A stretch of 64,000 bases of DNA from an uncultured Collinsella sp. (GTDB taxonomy: Bacteria; Actinomycetota; Coriobacteriia; Coriobacteriales; Coriobacteriaceae): assembly GCA_900548265.1 (NCBI GenBank), contig URKG01000008.1, positions 17,716 to 81,715 on the forward strand, given 5' to 3'. This document shows positions 8,607-16,526 of the stretch, piece after piece; position 1 is the first letter of the stretch, and each line of letters starts with the position of its first letter. A program made the translations under genes and the position numbers. Below the pieces are notes generated by a model. That model saw only the letters and a list, made by a program, of their open reading frames with translations, was not told where the DNA came from and searched no databases.

Positions 8607-8724
8607 GCATGAAAAAGGCAAGGCATAAACCTTCTGGTCATGCCTTGCCTTTTGAATGACAAATTGTCGCCCTGGGCGGCGCGCAGCGTCGACCGGCCCG
8701 CCGTTCATTAGAACGGCGGAACCT
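8607..8724 (-). repeat. Family C structured 3' element, copy 2 (after aldose epimerase)
   Basis: On the minus strand it starts at the stop codon of the aldose epimerase gene. The first hairpin here is CCGCCGTTC/GAACGGCGG, unlike the stem in copy 1 but equally complementary. The conserved segment with GACGCTGCGCGCCGCCC and GACAATTTGTC follows, then the inner stem AAAAGGCAAGGCAT with its complement. The replacement of a whole stem by another complementary stem argues for a structural role. Confidence 0.65.
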
Positions 8725-9618
8725 CTAGAGCAGGGTGACGCTAAAGCTACGTTTATCGGTAGCGCCGGGAGCCAAGGTGATGGTGTTGACCTTGTGCTCA
8801 AAGACGTCGTCCTCGGTGTCCATGGTGGTGTGACCGGTCCAGGGCTCAAGCGCCACAAACGGGGCGTCGTTGGCGGCAGACCACACGCCAATGTACTTAA
8901 AGCCCTCAAAGTCGATCTTGACGCCGTGGCCCGACTTGCGGCCGCGCAGCGTGAGCGTGGAGCCCGGGGTATCAGTGAACATGATGGCGTCGTTATCGAA
9001 GCTGCGGTGCGTGATGGGCAGCACGTCCGAGTTATCGGGAGCCTTGTAACTGCCCTCGAACGTCATAAGACCGTCGGGCGTGATGATGGGAGCCTCATTA
9101 GTCCAAGCCTCGGTAAACGCCAGCTCGTAATCCTCGAATGCCTCGTCCTCGGCACCGGGAGCCGGTACGTTAAACGCGGGGTGGCCGCCCACCGAGAACG
9201 GCAGGTCCACGTCGCCGGTATTGGTGACGGCAAAGGTCTGGGTAAGTGTGGCGTCACCAGTCAGGGCATAGGTCATGTTGAGCTTAAAGTGGAACGGGAA
9301 CGCCTTGAGCGACTCGGGCGTGTCGGTGATCTCGTACGTTACCGAGGAGCCGTCCTCCGAAACCTCGACCAGCTTGTGTTCGACGATGCGCGCGAGTCCG
9401 TGGCGCGGCATCTCGCAGGTGCCGGCCGCAGACGTCGCCGTGTTGTTGCGCAGCGAGCCCACAATAGGGAACAGGATGGGCGCGTGCTTGCCCCAAAAGG
9501 CCGGGTCGCCCTGCCACAGATACTCGTTGCCGTTGAGGGCAAGGCTCGTGAGCTGGGCGCCCATGGAATCGATGGCCGCGGTGAGGCCGCCGCGCTTGAT
9601 GGTAGTGACGGTAGACAT
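8725..9618 (-). CDS. Aldose 1-epimerase family protein
   Basis: Galactose-mutarotase-like beta-sandwich protein of 297 residues, related to the LacX branch, expected to interconvert sugar anomers in the cytosol. Supporting segments are an N-terminal GAQLTSLALNGNEYLW, ILFPIVGSL, GHPAFNVP with a conserved His, and FVALEPWTG with the likely catalytic Glu. GGAGGAAG precedes the start at 9618. It stands alone on the minus strand with no sugar operon next to it, so the natural substrate is unknown. Confidence 0.85.
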   Translation of the reverse strand: MSTVTTIKRGGLTAAIDSMGAQLTSLALNGNEYLWQGDPAFWGKHAPILFPIVGSLRNNTATSAAGTCEMPRHGLARIVEHKLVEVSEDGSSVTYEITDTPESLKAFPFHFKLNMTYALTGDATLTQTFAVTNTGDVDLPFSVGGHPAFNVPAPGAEDEAFEDYELAFTEAWTNEAPIITPDGLMTFEGSYKAPDNSDVLPITHRSFDNDAIMFTDTPGSTLTLRGRKSGHGVKIDFEGFKYIGVWSAANDAPFVALEPWTGHTTMDTEDDVFEHKVNTITLAPGATDKRSFSVTLL

Positions 9619-9731
9619 GCTACTTCCTCCAAAAATAAACAATAGTGTCGAGGGCTATTGTCCCACTCTTGGCGGCGGGACGGGACAGCAGGCGATTATT
9701 GAGTAGTCATAGCGGAATGAGCGGCGAATGC

Positions 9732-10601
9732 CTACTGGGTATCCACGTAAAGGTCGAACCCGCCCTGCGGTGTGGTGTCGACCGTGTCGGGCGCCTGTGA
9801 GTTAAAACTCACGGGGACCATGCGCTTTGAGGCACGGAAGCGCGTGCCGTCGGTGGCGACGGGCGGTTCATCGACGGTGAGCTCGTAGTCGCCGGGCTTA
9901 AGTTCGATGCCGTCACCAGCGGAATTGACGTATTGATACTCGTCAATCGTCTGCCCTTTGAGCGTGCGCCCCACGATGTGGATGAGCATTTGGCTGTCGC
10001 AGCGCGCGGTGTCCCACGTCGCGCCGTCCTTGACCTCGACCGACACATGTACCGAGCGCGTGCGGCCGAGCGATTGCTCGATAGACATCTCGACCTTGGC
10101 GGCGTCTTTTCGCTGTTGTTCAACATGGCTCCAGACGTTTCCAATTACCGAGCATGCGATAACGCCGGCCATGAAGGCGATAAGGATGGGGCCGAGCGGA
10201 GAGCGACGTCCTGCATCTTCCTCGCGAGACAGATTGGGACGACGTGTGGGCGCGGGCGCCTGAGCACCCTGCGAGGGCACGTCGAGAATACTGAAGGATG
10301 CCGTGCTGTCGGGGTCGATGTTATGGCGCGGCTGCGGGGTCTTGGCCGGCGAGATGGACATGTCCGCCGGCTCACCGAGTGTGGCCGTGGCATCGGCCTT
10401 AGCCTCATCGGCCTCGGCTTGGGCCCAAGCCTGCTCAAAGGTCAGGGGCTCGGCGGCATCGGAGGCGGCATCAGGCTCGACAGCGGCATCGTTGCCGGTC
10501 TCGTCCTCGTCGCTCGACACGTCACGCGACGCGGGCTCGTCCCACTCCTCGTCCGGAGCCTCGCCCTCGCTATACCACCATTCAAAGTTATCGATATCCA
10601 T
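9732..10601 (-). CDS. Single-pass membrane protein of unknown function
   Basis: A 289-residue protein not recognised. Residues 1-135 are strongly acidic, low-complexity and probably disordered (many Glu/Asp/Ala, starting MDIDNFEWWY). One membrane segment lies at about 137-157 (LGPILIAFMAGVIACSVIGN). The remaining 130 residues look like a folded extracytoplasmic domain rich in beta strands, with one Cys and a DGTRF region. Orientation with the acidic part inside is likely. AGGGG lies before the start. It is transcribed divergently from the MFS gene at 10862 across two palindromic repeats. Confidence 0.7.
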   Translation of the reverse strand: MDIDNFEWWYSEGEAPDEEWDEPASRDVSSDEDETGNDAAVEPDAASDAAEPLTFEQAWAQAEADEAKADATATLGEPADMSISPAKTPQPRHNIDPDSTASFSILDVPSQGAQAPAPTRRPNLSREEDAGRRSPLGPILIAFMAGVIACSVIGNVWSHVEQQRKDAAKVEMSIEQSLGRTRSVHVSVEVKDGATWDTARCDSQMLIHIVGRTLKGQTIDEYQYVNSAGDGIELKPGDYELTVDEPPVATDGTRFRASKRMVPVSFNSQAPDTVDTTPQGGFDLYVDTQ

Positions 10602-10687
10602 ACGGGGCGCCCCTTAGGCCTCGCAAATAAACACTCGCTAGTCTTATACCCCCAGACGGCACCGAAGCTCACCCGCGCCGGACACGA

Positions 10688-10752
10688 AAACCGTCACAAC
10701 ATTCGACGTTTTTCCTCGTTTTCGAGATTTTCATCGAATGTTGTGACGGTTT
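10688..10752. repeat. Foldback element with 19-base arms
   Basis: Arms AAACCGTCACAACATTCGA and TCGAATGTTGTGACGGTTT are exactly complementary around a 27-base T-rich centre. It lies in the divergent region between the 9732-10601 gene and the MFS gene. No second copy was seen in this window. Confidence 0.65.
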
Positions 10753-10770
10753 AGGCGGCAGCCACGCCGC

Positions 10771-10805
10771 GAATGTGACAAAGAGACTGTCCCTTTGTCA
10801 CATTC
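10771..10805. repeat. Family P palindrome, copy 1
   Basis: A 35-base near-perfect palindrome of the form GAATGTGACAAAG - GGACTGTCC - CTTTGTCACATTC. Four relatives are at 12737, 14284, 31389 and 44768. In some copies GTGAC/GTCAC becomes GCGAC/GTCGC, keeping the pairing. The role could be a bidirectional terminator or a small repetitive extragenic palindrome. Confidence 0.75.
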
Positions 10806-10861
10806 TGTTAGAGTTGCAGGGATTGAATCCCGCTTATTCACGCGACATTGGAGTGACAACC

Positions 10862-12103
10862 TTGACCGCCGCAACCACGCCAAAAAGTAAGTCAACCGCC
10901 GCCGCGCTCTCCCCCGCGCGCACCAATCTTTGCCTGGCGCTGCTCGTGCTGTTGGGATTCTCGCTCGGCTGCTCCGAGTTCGTGGTCATCGGCATCGAAA
11001 GCGACCTAGCGACGGAACTCGGCGTATCGCTTGCCACCGCAGGCCAACTTATTAGCGTGTTCGCACTGATCTACGCTATCTCGACGCCGGTGCTCGCGCT
11101 CAGTACGGGGCGTTTTCGCCGCTACCAGCTGCTCGTGTGCTACAGCATCGTCTTTGTGCTCGGCAACCTGGTCATGGCGTTGGCGCCCAACTTCCAGGTG
11201 CTGTTCATCTCGCGCATCATCCTGGGCTCCGTCTCGGGCGCACTGCTCGCCGTGGGCGTGACGTACATCCCCGAGCTTCTGTCTCCGCAGCAAACTTCGC
11301 TTGCCATCTCGGTGGTATATGGTGCGTTTTCCGTGGCAATGGTCTTTGTCACTTCGATCGGCAAGTTTGTGGCCGACACGCTCGATTGGCACGTGGCCAT
11401 GTACGGCACGCTGGCCTTTGCCGTTCTGATCTGCGGAGCGCTCGTGGCGTTTATGCCGCGCGCTGGGCAAACCGACGAGCCCGCCACTTTTCGCGAGCAG
11501 GCGGGTCTGCTACGCGAGCCGAGCATCATCACCGGCATGCTCATCTTTTTGTTTGGCGTGGGGTCGGTCTACGTTTTCTACGGCTACGTGACGCCTTATC
11601 TTGAGCAGGTGCTGGGCATGGGCACGGTCGAAGCCAGTACCACGCTCATGGCCTACGGCGTGTTCTGCCTGATCTCGAACATCCTGGGCGGATGGATCGA
11701 TGCGCGCTTTGGCATGAAGGCGCTACTCGTGACGTTTGTGCTGCAGGCTGCGGCGTTACTCGGACTGTTTGCTGTGGGCGGCACCATGCCGCTCGCGCTG
11801 GTCTTTGTCTTTAGCTTGGCGTTGCTCATGTACCTGTTCTCGGTATCGTGCATCACGCACTTTATGGACGTGGCACACAGCCGCCATCCCAAGTCGATGG
11901 TACTCGCAAGTTCGGTTGAGCCCATGGCGTTTAACGTTGGCATCTCTTTTGGCACCGCAGTGGGCGGCGCCGTGGTAAGCAGCGTTGGCATTGCGTACGT
12001 GGGCGCAGTGGGCGCCGCGTTCTCGCTTGTGGCCTGGGCCCTCACGCTGGTGACGATTAAGTTGGCTCGCTGGGAACGCAAGAGGGCGATGGCGCAGGCG
12101 TAG
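10862..12103 (+). CDS. MFS transporter, DHA1-type efflux permease
   Basis: Twelve-helix major facilitator of 413 residues resembling AraJ/drug-efflux permeases. Markers are SEFVVIGIESDLA at the first helix, the LALSTGRFRR loop-2-type motif, and VGVTYIPELLSP. It should export a small molecule by proton antiport. The best start is TTG at 10862, with GGAG 8 bases before it; a GTG at 10853 is an alternative. Further upstream in-frame codons run into the palindrome at 10771. The phosphatase gene begins 45 bp downstream on the same strand. Confidence 0.85.
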   Translation: MTAATTPKSKSTAAALSPARTNLCLALLVLLGFSLGCSEFVVIGIESDLATELGVSLATAGQLISVFALIYAISTPVLALSTGRFRRYQLLVCYSIVFVLGNLVMALAPNFQVLFISRIILGSVSGALLAVGVTYIPELLSPQQTSLAISVVYGAFSVAMVFVTSIGKFVADTLDWHVAMYGTLAFAVLICGALVAFMPRAGQTDEPATFREQAGLLREPSIITGMLIFLFGVGSVYVFYGYVTPYLEQVLGMGTVEASTTLMAYGVFCLISNILGGWIDARFGMKALLVTFVLQAAALLGLFAVGGTMPLALVFVFSLALLMYLFSVSCITHFMDVAHSRHPKSMVLASSVEPMAFNVGISFGTAVGGAVVSSVGIAYVGAVGAAFSLVAWALTLVTIKLARWERKRAMAQA

Positions 12104-12148
12104 ATGCGATACTCGAGCTCGATGATGGCGATCGAAAGGAAACCGCAT

Positions 12149-12595
12149 ATGCAACGTGTACTGTTCATCTGCTATGGAAACATCTGCCGCTCGACGATGG
12201 CCGAGTCGGTGTTTACCGAGCTCGTGCGCCGCGCTGGGCGCGAGGCGGAGTTTGCCATCGATTCCGCGGCGACCTCGACCGAGGAGATCGGCAACCCGCC
12301 ACACCACGGTACCGTTGCCAAGCTACGCGAGGTCGGGATTCCCGTCGTCGCACATCGCGCACGTCAGGTGCGTCGCGCGGAGTATGGCGACTGGGACCAC
12401 ATTGTCTATATGGACGACGAGAACGCCCGCGCCCTGTACCGAATTTTTGGGAAGGACCCCGATGGCAAGATCTCGCGCCTGCTCGATTGGACCGATCGCC
12501 CCGGCGACGTGGCCGACCCCTGGTACACCGGCAATTTCGACGCCACCTACCGCGATGTACTCGCCGGTTGCACCGCCATGCTCGAGCAGCTGTAG
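12149..12595 (+). CDS. Low-molecular-weight protein-tyrosine phosphatase
   Basis: Cytosolic phosphatase of 148 residues. The phosphate-binding loop CYGNICRS at residues 8-15 carries the CX5R nucleophile and Arg, and the general acid is in the DPWYTGNF segment near residue 125. Bacterial members dephosphorylate tyrosine kinases of polysaccharide synthesis or act as arginine phosphatases; which applies here cannot be told. GAAAGGA precedes the start at 12149, probably an operon with the MFS gene. Confidence 0.9.
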   Translation: MQRVLFICYGNICRSTMAESVFTELVRRAGREAEFAIDSAATSTEEIGNPPHHGTVAKLREVGIPVVAHRARQVRRAEYGDWDHIVYMDDENARALYRIFGKDPDGKISRLLDWTDRPGDVADPWYTGNFDATYRDVLAGCTAMLEQL

Positions 12596-12638
12596 GCGCT
12601 CGGGCGGCGCGGGCACACGGGCCACGCCATCGGCATAA

Positions 12639-12735
12639 AACGAGCGTGGATTTTCTCCCACTTTGAGCGTTCGAGTGCGCTCTAAACGGGAGAAAATCCA
12701 CGCTCGTTATCTCGGTGGGAGAAAATCCACACTCA
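12639..12735. repeat. Foldback element with 21-base arms and extra half-copy
   Basis: Arms AACGAGCGTGGATTTTCTCCC and its exact complement at 12688-12708, followed by a third partial arm (GTGGGAGAAAATCCACACTCAT, 12716-12735). It lies between two convergent genes, so it could terminate both. No other copy was noticed in the window. Confidence 0.6.
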
Positions 12736-12736
12736 T

Positions 12737-12770
12737 GAATGTGACAAAGGGACTGCCCCTTTGCCACATC
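12737..12770. repeat. Family P palindrome, copy 2
   Basis: GAATGTGACAAAGGG - ACTG - CCCCTTTGCCACATC. Same element as at 10771 with a few changes. It sits between convergent genes (phosphatase and ATPase). Confidence 0.7.
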
Positions 12771-12781
12771 CGGGACTGGCC

Positions 12782-14143
12782 CTAGACCGGCTTGACCTCC
12801 AGCTTTATCCCCTCGGCGCAGGAGTCGCCCAAAACATCCGAAAGGGCCCAGGTCGCATATAGCGGCAAATAGAGAACCGCTCCGTTGCGCTCAACGTTGC
12901 CTCTCGAGAAAACGATCCCGAGCCTTACGCCATATTCAGCCGTATCAAGCACATGACCGAGCGCAGCGTGCGCGTGGTAATAGGAGCCCGATTTAACCTC
13001 GATCGGAACAGCCGTCCCATCCGGTCCATCGACCACAAAGTCCACTTCACCGCGCTTTTTTGTCTGATAGTAGTAAAGCTGGCGATTTTGGGTAGCCAGC
13101 TGCTGGGCCACCACGTTTTCGTAAATGCCGCCCAGATTGGGCTCCTTGCTATCAAGATACGCCGCTTGGGCGACTCCAACGGGGTAGCGCGCCATCAACA
13201 TGCCCGTATCCGATTGATATAGCTTGAACTGCGATGGCCGTGCCGTCTTGAGCAGGGGCGATTTTGGCTCGGTTACGATATCGGCTTTGAGAGCAACGCC
13301 GGCATCGGCAAGCCAGACAAAATCTCGCTGGTACTTCTCGTAGTGAGCCTTGGGGTCAATGGAATTGAGCACGAAACGCTTGTGTTCGCCCTCAAGCATA
13401 ATGGGGAGCTGATCGTAGATGCTCTGCACCTGAAGGGCACGCCCGCTTGCATACTTGGAAATATCCCGTCGGTACTGTTCGTTGAGCTCGGACTGTAGCT
13501 GACGAACAGAGGCAAGGTCGCCCTGCGTGTCAAGGAAACGCTGCACGACCTCCGGCATTCCGCCGACAACGGTATAGGTCCTGAAGTTTGCCATCATCGC
13601 GTCATGAATGTAATCAGGAATGGGCCTCTCGCTGATACACGCGTCACGTATCGTTTGGAGAGCCCCCTCGCTCACCCCGGTTGCCCAGCAAAACTCCTCA
13701 AAATCGAGCGGGAACATCCTAAGCTCGTGGACATACCCCACGGGATAGGACCTGACGCCCTTGAACTGAGTCCCGAGCATTGACCCCGAAAACGCCCAGC
13801 GGCACCTCCCGTCCTCAACAAGGAACTTTGCCATCGTCATGATGTCGGGGGCCTCTTGGACCTCATCGATAAACACGAGCGTTTTGCCTGGTGCAATCGA
13901 CTTTCCCGAAAGAAGCGTCACCCTGCTGATGAAATCATCGGCATCCCGCGCCTCGAGAAGAGCATCTTTTGCCTGGCGATTTTCCATGAGGTTAAGCTCG
14001 ATGTAGGTTGCATGGCTGGCTTTGCCAAATGCGCGAATCGAATAGCTTTTGCCGATCTGGCGAGAACCCGTGATGAATAAGGCCTTTTGCTCGGCAGACT
14101 TCAGCCAACGCTCCAGCTCTGCCGCTATTTTCCTGCGCAGCAT
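12782..14143 (-). CDS. AAA-type ATPase with DUF4143 C-terminal domain
   Basis: Protein of 453 residues of the common family often annotated as ATP-binding protein with an AAA_14 domain plus DUF4143. It has a Walker A GSRQIGKS near residue 35, a Walker B LVFIDEVQEAP near 100, and a C-terminal nuclease-like region (GEVDFVV and IEVKSG, a pattern like PD-(D/E)XK). Function of the family is not established; it may be a defence or mobile gene. AGGAGAG precedes the ATG at 14143. Two 18-base direct repeats upstream could serve autoregulation. The gene is less GC-rich than its neighbours, suggesting transfer. Confidence 0.85.
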   Translation of the reverse strand: MLRRKIAAELERWLKSAEQKALFITGSRQIGKSYSIRAFGKASHATYIELNLMENRQAKDALLEARDADDFISRVTLLSGKSIAPGKTLVFIDEVQEAPDIMTMAKFLVEDGRCRWAFSGSMLGTQFKGVRSYPVGYVHELRMFPLDFEEFCWATGVSEGALQTIRDACISERPIPDYIHDAMMANFRTYTVVGGMPEVVQRFLDTQGDLASVRQLQSELNEQYRRDISKYASGRALQVQSIYDQLPIMLEGEHKRFVLNSIDPKAHYEKYQRDFVWLADAGVALKADIVTEPKSPLLKTARPSQFKLYQSDTGMLMARYPVGVAQAAYLDSKEPNLGGIYENVVAQQLATQNRQLYYYQTKKRGEVDFVVDGPDGTAVPIEVKSGSYYHAHAALGHVLDTAEYGVRLGIVFSRGNVERNGAVLYLPLYATWALSDVLGDSCAEGIKLEVKPV

Positions 14144-14162
14144 AGGCTCTCTCCTCAGTGTC

Positions 14163-14246
14163 ATCAAATGAAATGCAAAGTTTTATACGCTTGATTATCG
14201 ATGAAACGCAGAATTTTTAGAACCTAAAATCAAATGAAATACAGAG
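14163..14246 (-). promoter_or_regulatory. Pair of 18-base direct repeats upstream of the ATPase gene
   Basis: ATCAAATGAAATGCAAAG (14163-14180) and ATCAAATGAAATACAGAG (14229-14246) differ at two positions and lie 20-100 bp before the ATPase start, in AT-rich DNA. Likely promoter-region operator sites, but no regulator is identified. Confidence 0.4.
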
Positions 14247-14283
14247 ATTTGAGATTATAAGCAAAAGAAGGGGCACCACCGGC

Positions 14284-14317
14284 GAATGTGTCAAAGGGGC
14301 TGTCCCTTTGACACATT
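14284..14317. repeat. Family P palindrome, copy 3
   Basis: GAATGTGTCAAAGGG - GCTG - TCCCTTTGACACATT. Here the GTGAC/GTCAC pair of other copies is GTGTC/GACAC, again complementary. Located upstream of the ATPase gene and downstream of the TIGR04076 gene. Confidence 0.7.
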
Positions 14318-14325
14318 GCGCTCGA

Positions 14326-14655
14326 CTACTCGTCAACGATCTCGGCAAGCCAGACGTTCAGCGTATCGACCTCGGGGCAGCAGAACTTTGCCGTACCGGG
14401 CTCGTTGCCAGGCACAGTTCCGCCATAGCGCAGGATATCGATATAGGGAAAGCCCACATGGCAGGCCATGGCGCACATCTTGCCGCGGTCTCGGTCGAAG
14501 TCAAAAACGTCGCCCGGCTTGTGACCATGGTGGCAGCGGCACGCACCCAGCTGGTCCACGCAGCTCACGCGGATACGCGGACGCTTGCCACGCGGCGCGC
14601 CGAGCGGCTTGTTATCGCCCGCAGGCTTGATGCCGCCCTCGCCAGCATTACTCAT
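14326..14655 (-). CDS. TIGR04076 family protein
   Basis: Small Cys-rich protein of 109 residues. It has the family pattern VDQLGACRCHHGHKPGDVF, a CAMACH pair, an RYGG turn and a CCPE segment near the end. Members are of unknown function and probably bind metal through the cysteines and histidines. Its ATG overlaps the last codons of the pyridoxamine kinase gene by 8 bases, so translation is coupled. Confidence 0.8.
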   Translation of the reverse strand: MSNAGEGGIKPAGDNKPLGAPRGKRPRIRVSCVDQLGACRCHHGHKPGDVFDFDRDRGKMCAMACHVGFPYIDILRYGGTVPGNEPGTAKFCCPEVDTLNVWLAEIVDE

Positions 14656-15472
14656 GGTCGATCACATCCAGGCAGGCCTCGATGGGAAGGCCGGCCGATT
14701 TGTCCTCTTGGTCGGCATTGCGCTCGATAAGCTCTGCCACCACGCGCATGGCATCGGACGTCGCGCGCTGCAGACTCCAGCCTGCCATAACGCGGCCGAC
14801 GAGCACCGCCGAGAACGTGTCGCCCGTGCCCGGGAAATAGACCGGAATGAGCTCAAAGGGAATCGTGAAGTACTCCCCCGCCACATGGTCGTAACCAATA
14901 ACCGCGTTCGTGCCATTGACTACGGCGCTCGTAATGACCACCGACTTGGCACCCAGCTCGCGCACGGCGTCCACAAGGGCGCGGGCCTCATCGGGCGTAA
15001 TTTGCTCGACGATAGGCGTGTCGGTGAGCAAACAGGCCTCGGTGTAGTTGGGAACCGCGTAGTCGGCGCACTCGAGCAGGTGCCGCATAAGGCCAATCGT
15101 GGACTCGGGCACGCCCGCATAGAGCTTGCCGTTGTCGCCCATGATGGGGTCGACGAACACCTTGGTGCCCTTTTGCGCACGGCGGTGGCAAAAGTCCGAG
15201 ATGATGCGCGTCTCTTCCTCGGTCACGATAAAGCCGGTCGAGATGGCGTCGAATTCAAAGCCGAGCTCCTCCCAGATGGCGAGGCTCTGGCGCACGTACT
15301 CCGTGGTGTCGTGGATGTAGAACTTGGGGTAGTTGAGCGTGTCGGAAACGAGCGCCGTCGGCAGGTTATGGATACGGTAGCCCATGTGCGACAGCACCGG
15401 CAGCATGGCGGAAAGCGCGACCTTGCCGTAGCCGCACATATCGTTAATCAGCAGCAGCTGAGTGTTCTTCAT
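14648..15472 (-). CDS. Pyridoxamine/pyridoxal kinase
   Basis: Ribokinase-fold kinase of the PdxY/PdxK group, 274 residues, phosphorylating vitamin B6 vitamers in salvage. It shows the N-terminal MCGYGKVALSAMLPVL segment, the middle VDPIMGDNGKLY segment (metal and ATP contacts) and the catalytic PGTGDTFSAVL near residue 220. The start at 15472 has AGGGAGA upstream. The next gene (TIGR04076) overlaps its end. Confidence 0.88.
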   Translation of the reverse strand: MKNTQLLLINDMCGYGKVALSAMLPVLSHMGYRIHNLPTALVSDTLNYPKFYIHDTTEYVRQSLAIWEELGFEFDAISTGFIVTEEETRIISDFCHRRAQKGTKVFVDPIMGDNGKLYAGVPESTIGLMRHLLECADYAVPNYTEACLLTDTPIVEQITPDEARALVDAVRELGAKSVVITSAVVNGTNAVIGYDHVAGEYFTIPFELIPVYFPGTGDTFSAVLVGRVMAGWSLQRATSDAMRVVAELIERNADQEDKSAGLPIEACLDVIDHE

Positions 15473-15600
15473 GAGGGTCTCCCTTGGTTCGGGCACGGCG
15501 CAGCAGCGCCACAGTGCGACTAAGTGTAGCGCAGGGAGCACGGCAGGCGGGCGCTGGTGCCGTGGAGGTCGAATTGTTGCGGAAAGGTTACGGGAAGGAA

Positions 15601-15660
15601 GTTAGTCGTTGGGGACGTTCTTAAATGACTAGTCAAACAAGAACGTCCCCAACGACTAAC
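15601..15660. repeat. Family Q palindrome, copy 2
   Basis: Exact 22-base arms (GTTAGTCGTTGGGGACGTTCTT and complement) around a 16-base centre. Near-identical to 8550-8605. Further short echoes (GTGTCCCCAAGTGCC, AACGTCCCTAAGTGCC) follow to about 15735. Confidence 0.7.
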
Positions 15661-15753
15661 CCAACGACTATCAGCGCAAGGAGTGTCCCCAAGTGCCGGC
15701 ACATAAGGAACGTCCCTAAGTGCCACCTAAGTGCCAAAACGACTGGTCGGGCA

Positions 15754-15925
15754 ACACCGATGTTTTGGCGAAGTCAGCGAAAACTCGCCAGAGTGAGCAA
15801 GGTGCCTTGAAACGAGGCGGCATTGACCTTCTGGTCATGCCGCCGAAGTTGAAAGGCAGATTGCCGCTCTGGCGGGTTTGCAGCGTCGAGCCGTTACGCG
15901 GTTTGGTAAAACCGCGTAACCACTA
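15754..15925 (-). repeat. Family C structured element, copy 3 (orphan)
   Basis: Same architecture as copy 1, with the first hairpin nearly identical (GTTACGCGGTTT arms), but the inner stem is now GGCGGCAT / ATGCCGCC and the flanking stem TGCCTT / AAGGCA, both re-paired. The cap GACC-AGAA-GGTC is unchanged. Unlike copies 1, 2 and 4 it does not follow a gene in the sense direction, although TAG still marks its edge; the gene it once followed may be lost. Confidence 0.65.
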
Positions 15926-15935
15926 GTTTGGTACC

Positions 15936-15964
15936 TTGACATTCATTTCTCATGCTCCTAGATT
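15936..15964 (+). promoter_or_regulatory. Promoter of the MarR-ABC exporter operon
   Basis: Consensus TTGACA (-35) at 15936 and TAGATT (-10) at 15959 with exact 17-base spacing, about 50 bp before the marR-like start. A strong housekeeping promoter; repression by the encoded MarR protein is likely. Confidence 0.7.
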
Positions 15965-16019
15965 GGTCAGGCACAAAACAATTCCACTACCTAACTAAAG
16001 AAAGGAGCAACACTAATTC

Positions 16020-16526
16020 ATGTGCGATGAACCTCTTAACCTTTGTTCGCACGAGCCCGGCGGCGACCCGTCACAGCCGGCGGATGTACCCGAAGCGGTC
16101 AGCGCCGAAGACAAACTCGCCAAGCGCATCCTGAGCGGCCTGGGTTTTTGCGGCCATTACATGCATTTTCATGGCGGAGGCGTGTCCGGCAAGGCGCCCA
16201 TCATCTGCCTGCTGGCCAAGCAGCCCGGCGGCGAGATGTCGCAGCAGGAACTCGGCATGCACTTTGACCTCAAGCCGGGGTCGCTTTCCGAGATCCTGTC
16301 CAAGCTCGAGGTCAACGGCCTCATTGAACGCAGCCGTAACCCCAAGGATCGACGGCAACTCACCATTCGCCTGACCGAAACCGGCCGGGAAAACGCCCGC
16401 ATCGACCAGGCAGCCCGCATTCGCTTTAGGGAACAGGCCTTTAGCGCCCTTACGCACGACGAGCGCGAACAGCTCGCCGAGATGCTCGAGAAAATCCGCG
16501 TAACCTGGGAGGAACTGGATGATTAA
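16020..16526 (+). CDS. MarR-family transcriptional regulator
   Basis: Winged-helix repressor of 168 residues. Helix-turn-helix segment MSQQELGMHFDLKPGSLSEILSKLEVNGLIERSRN (about 72-107) is followed by the wing DRRQLTIRLTETGR, the MarR hallmark. The N-terminal 35 residues are variable and Cys-containing. AAAGGAG precedes the start. Its end overlaps the first ABC exporter gene by 8 bases, so it probably regulates this exporter in response to a ligand. Confidence 0.9.
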   Translation: MCDEPLNLCSHEPGGDPSQPADVPEAVSAEDKLAKRILSGLGFCGHYMHFHGGGVSGKAPIICLLAKQPGGEMSQQELGMHFDLKPGSLSEILSKLEVNGLIERSRNPKDRRQLTIRLTETGRENARIDQAARIRFREQAFSALTHDEREQLAEMLEKIRVTWEELDD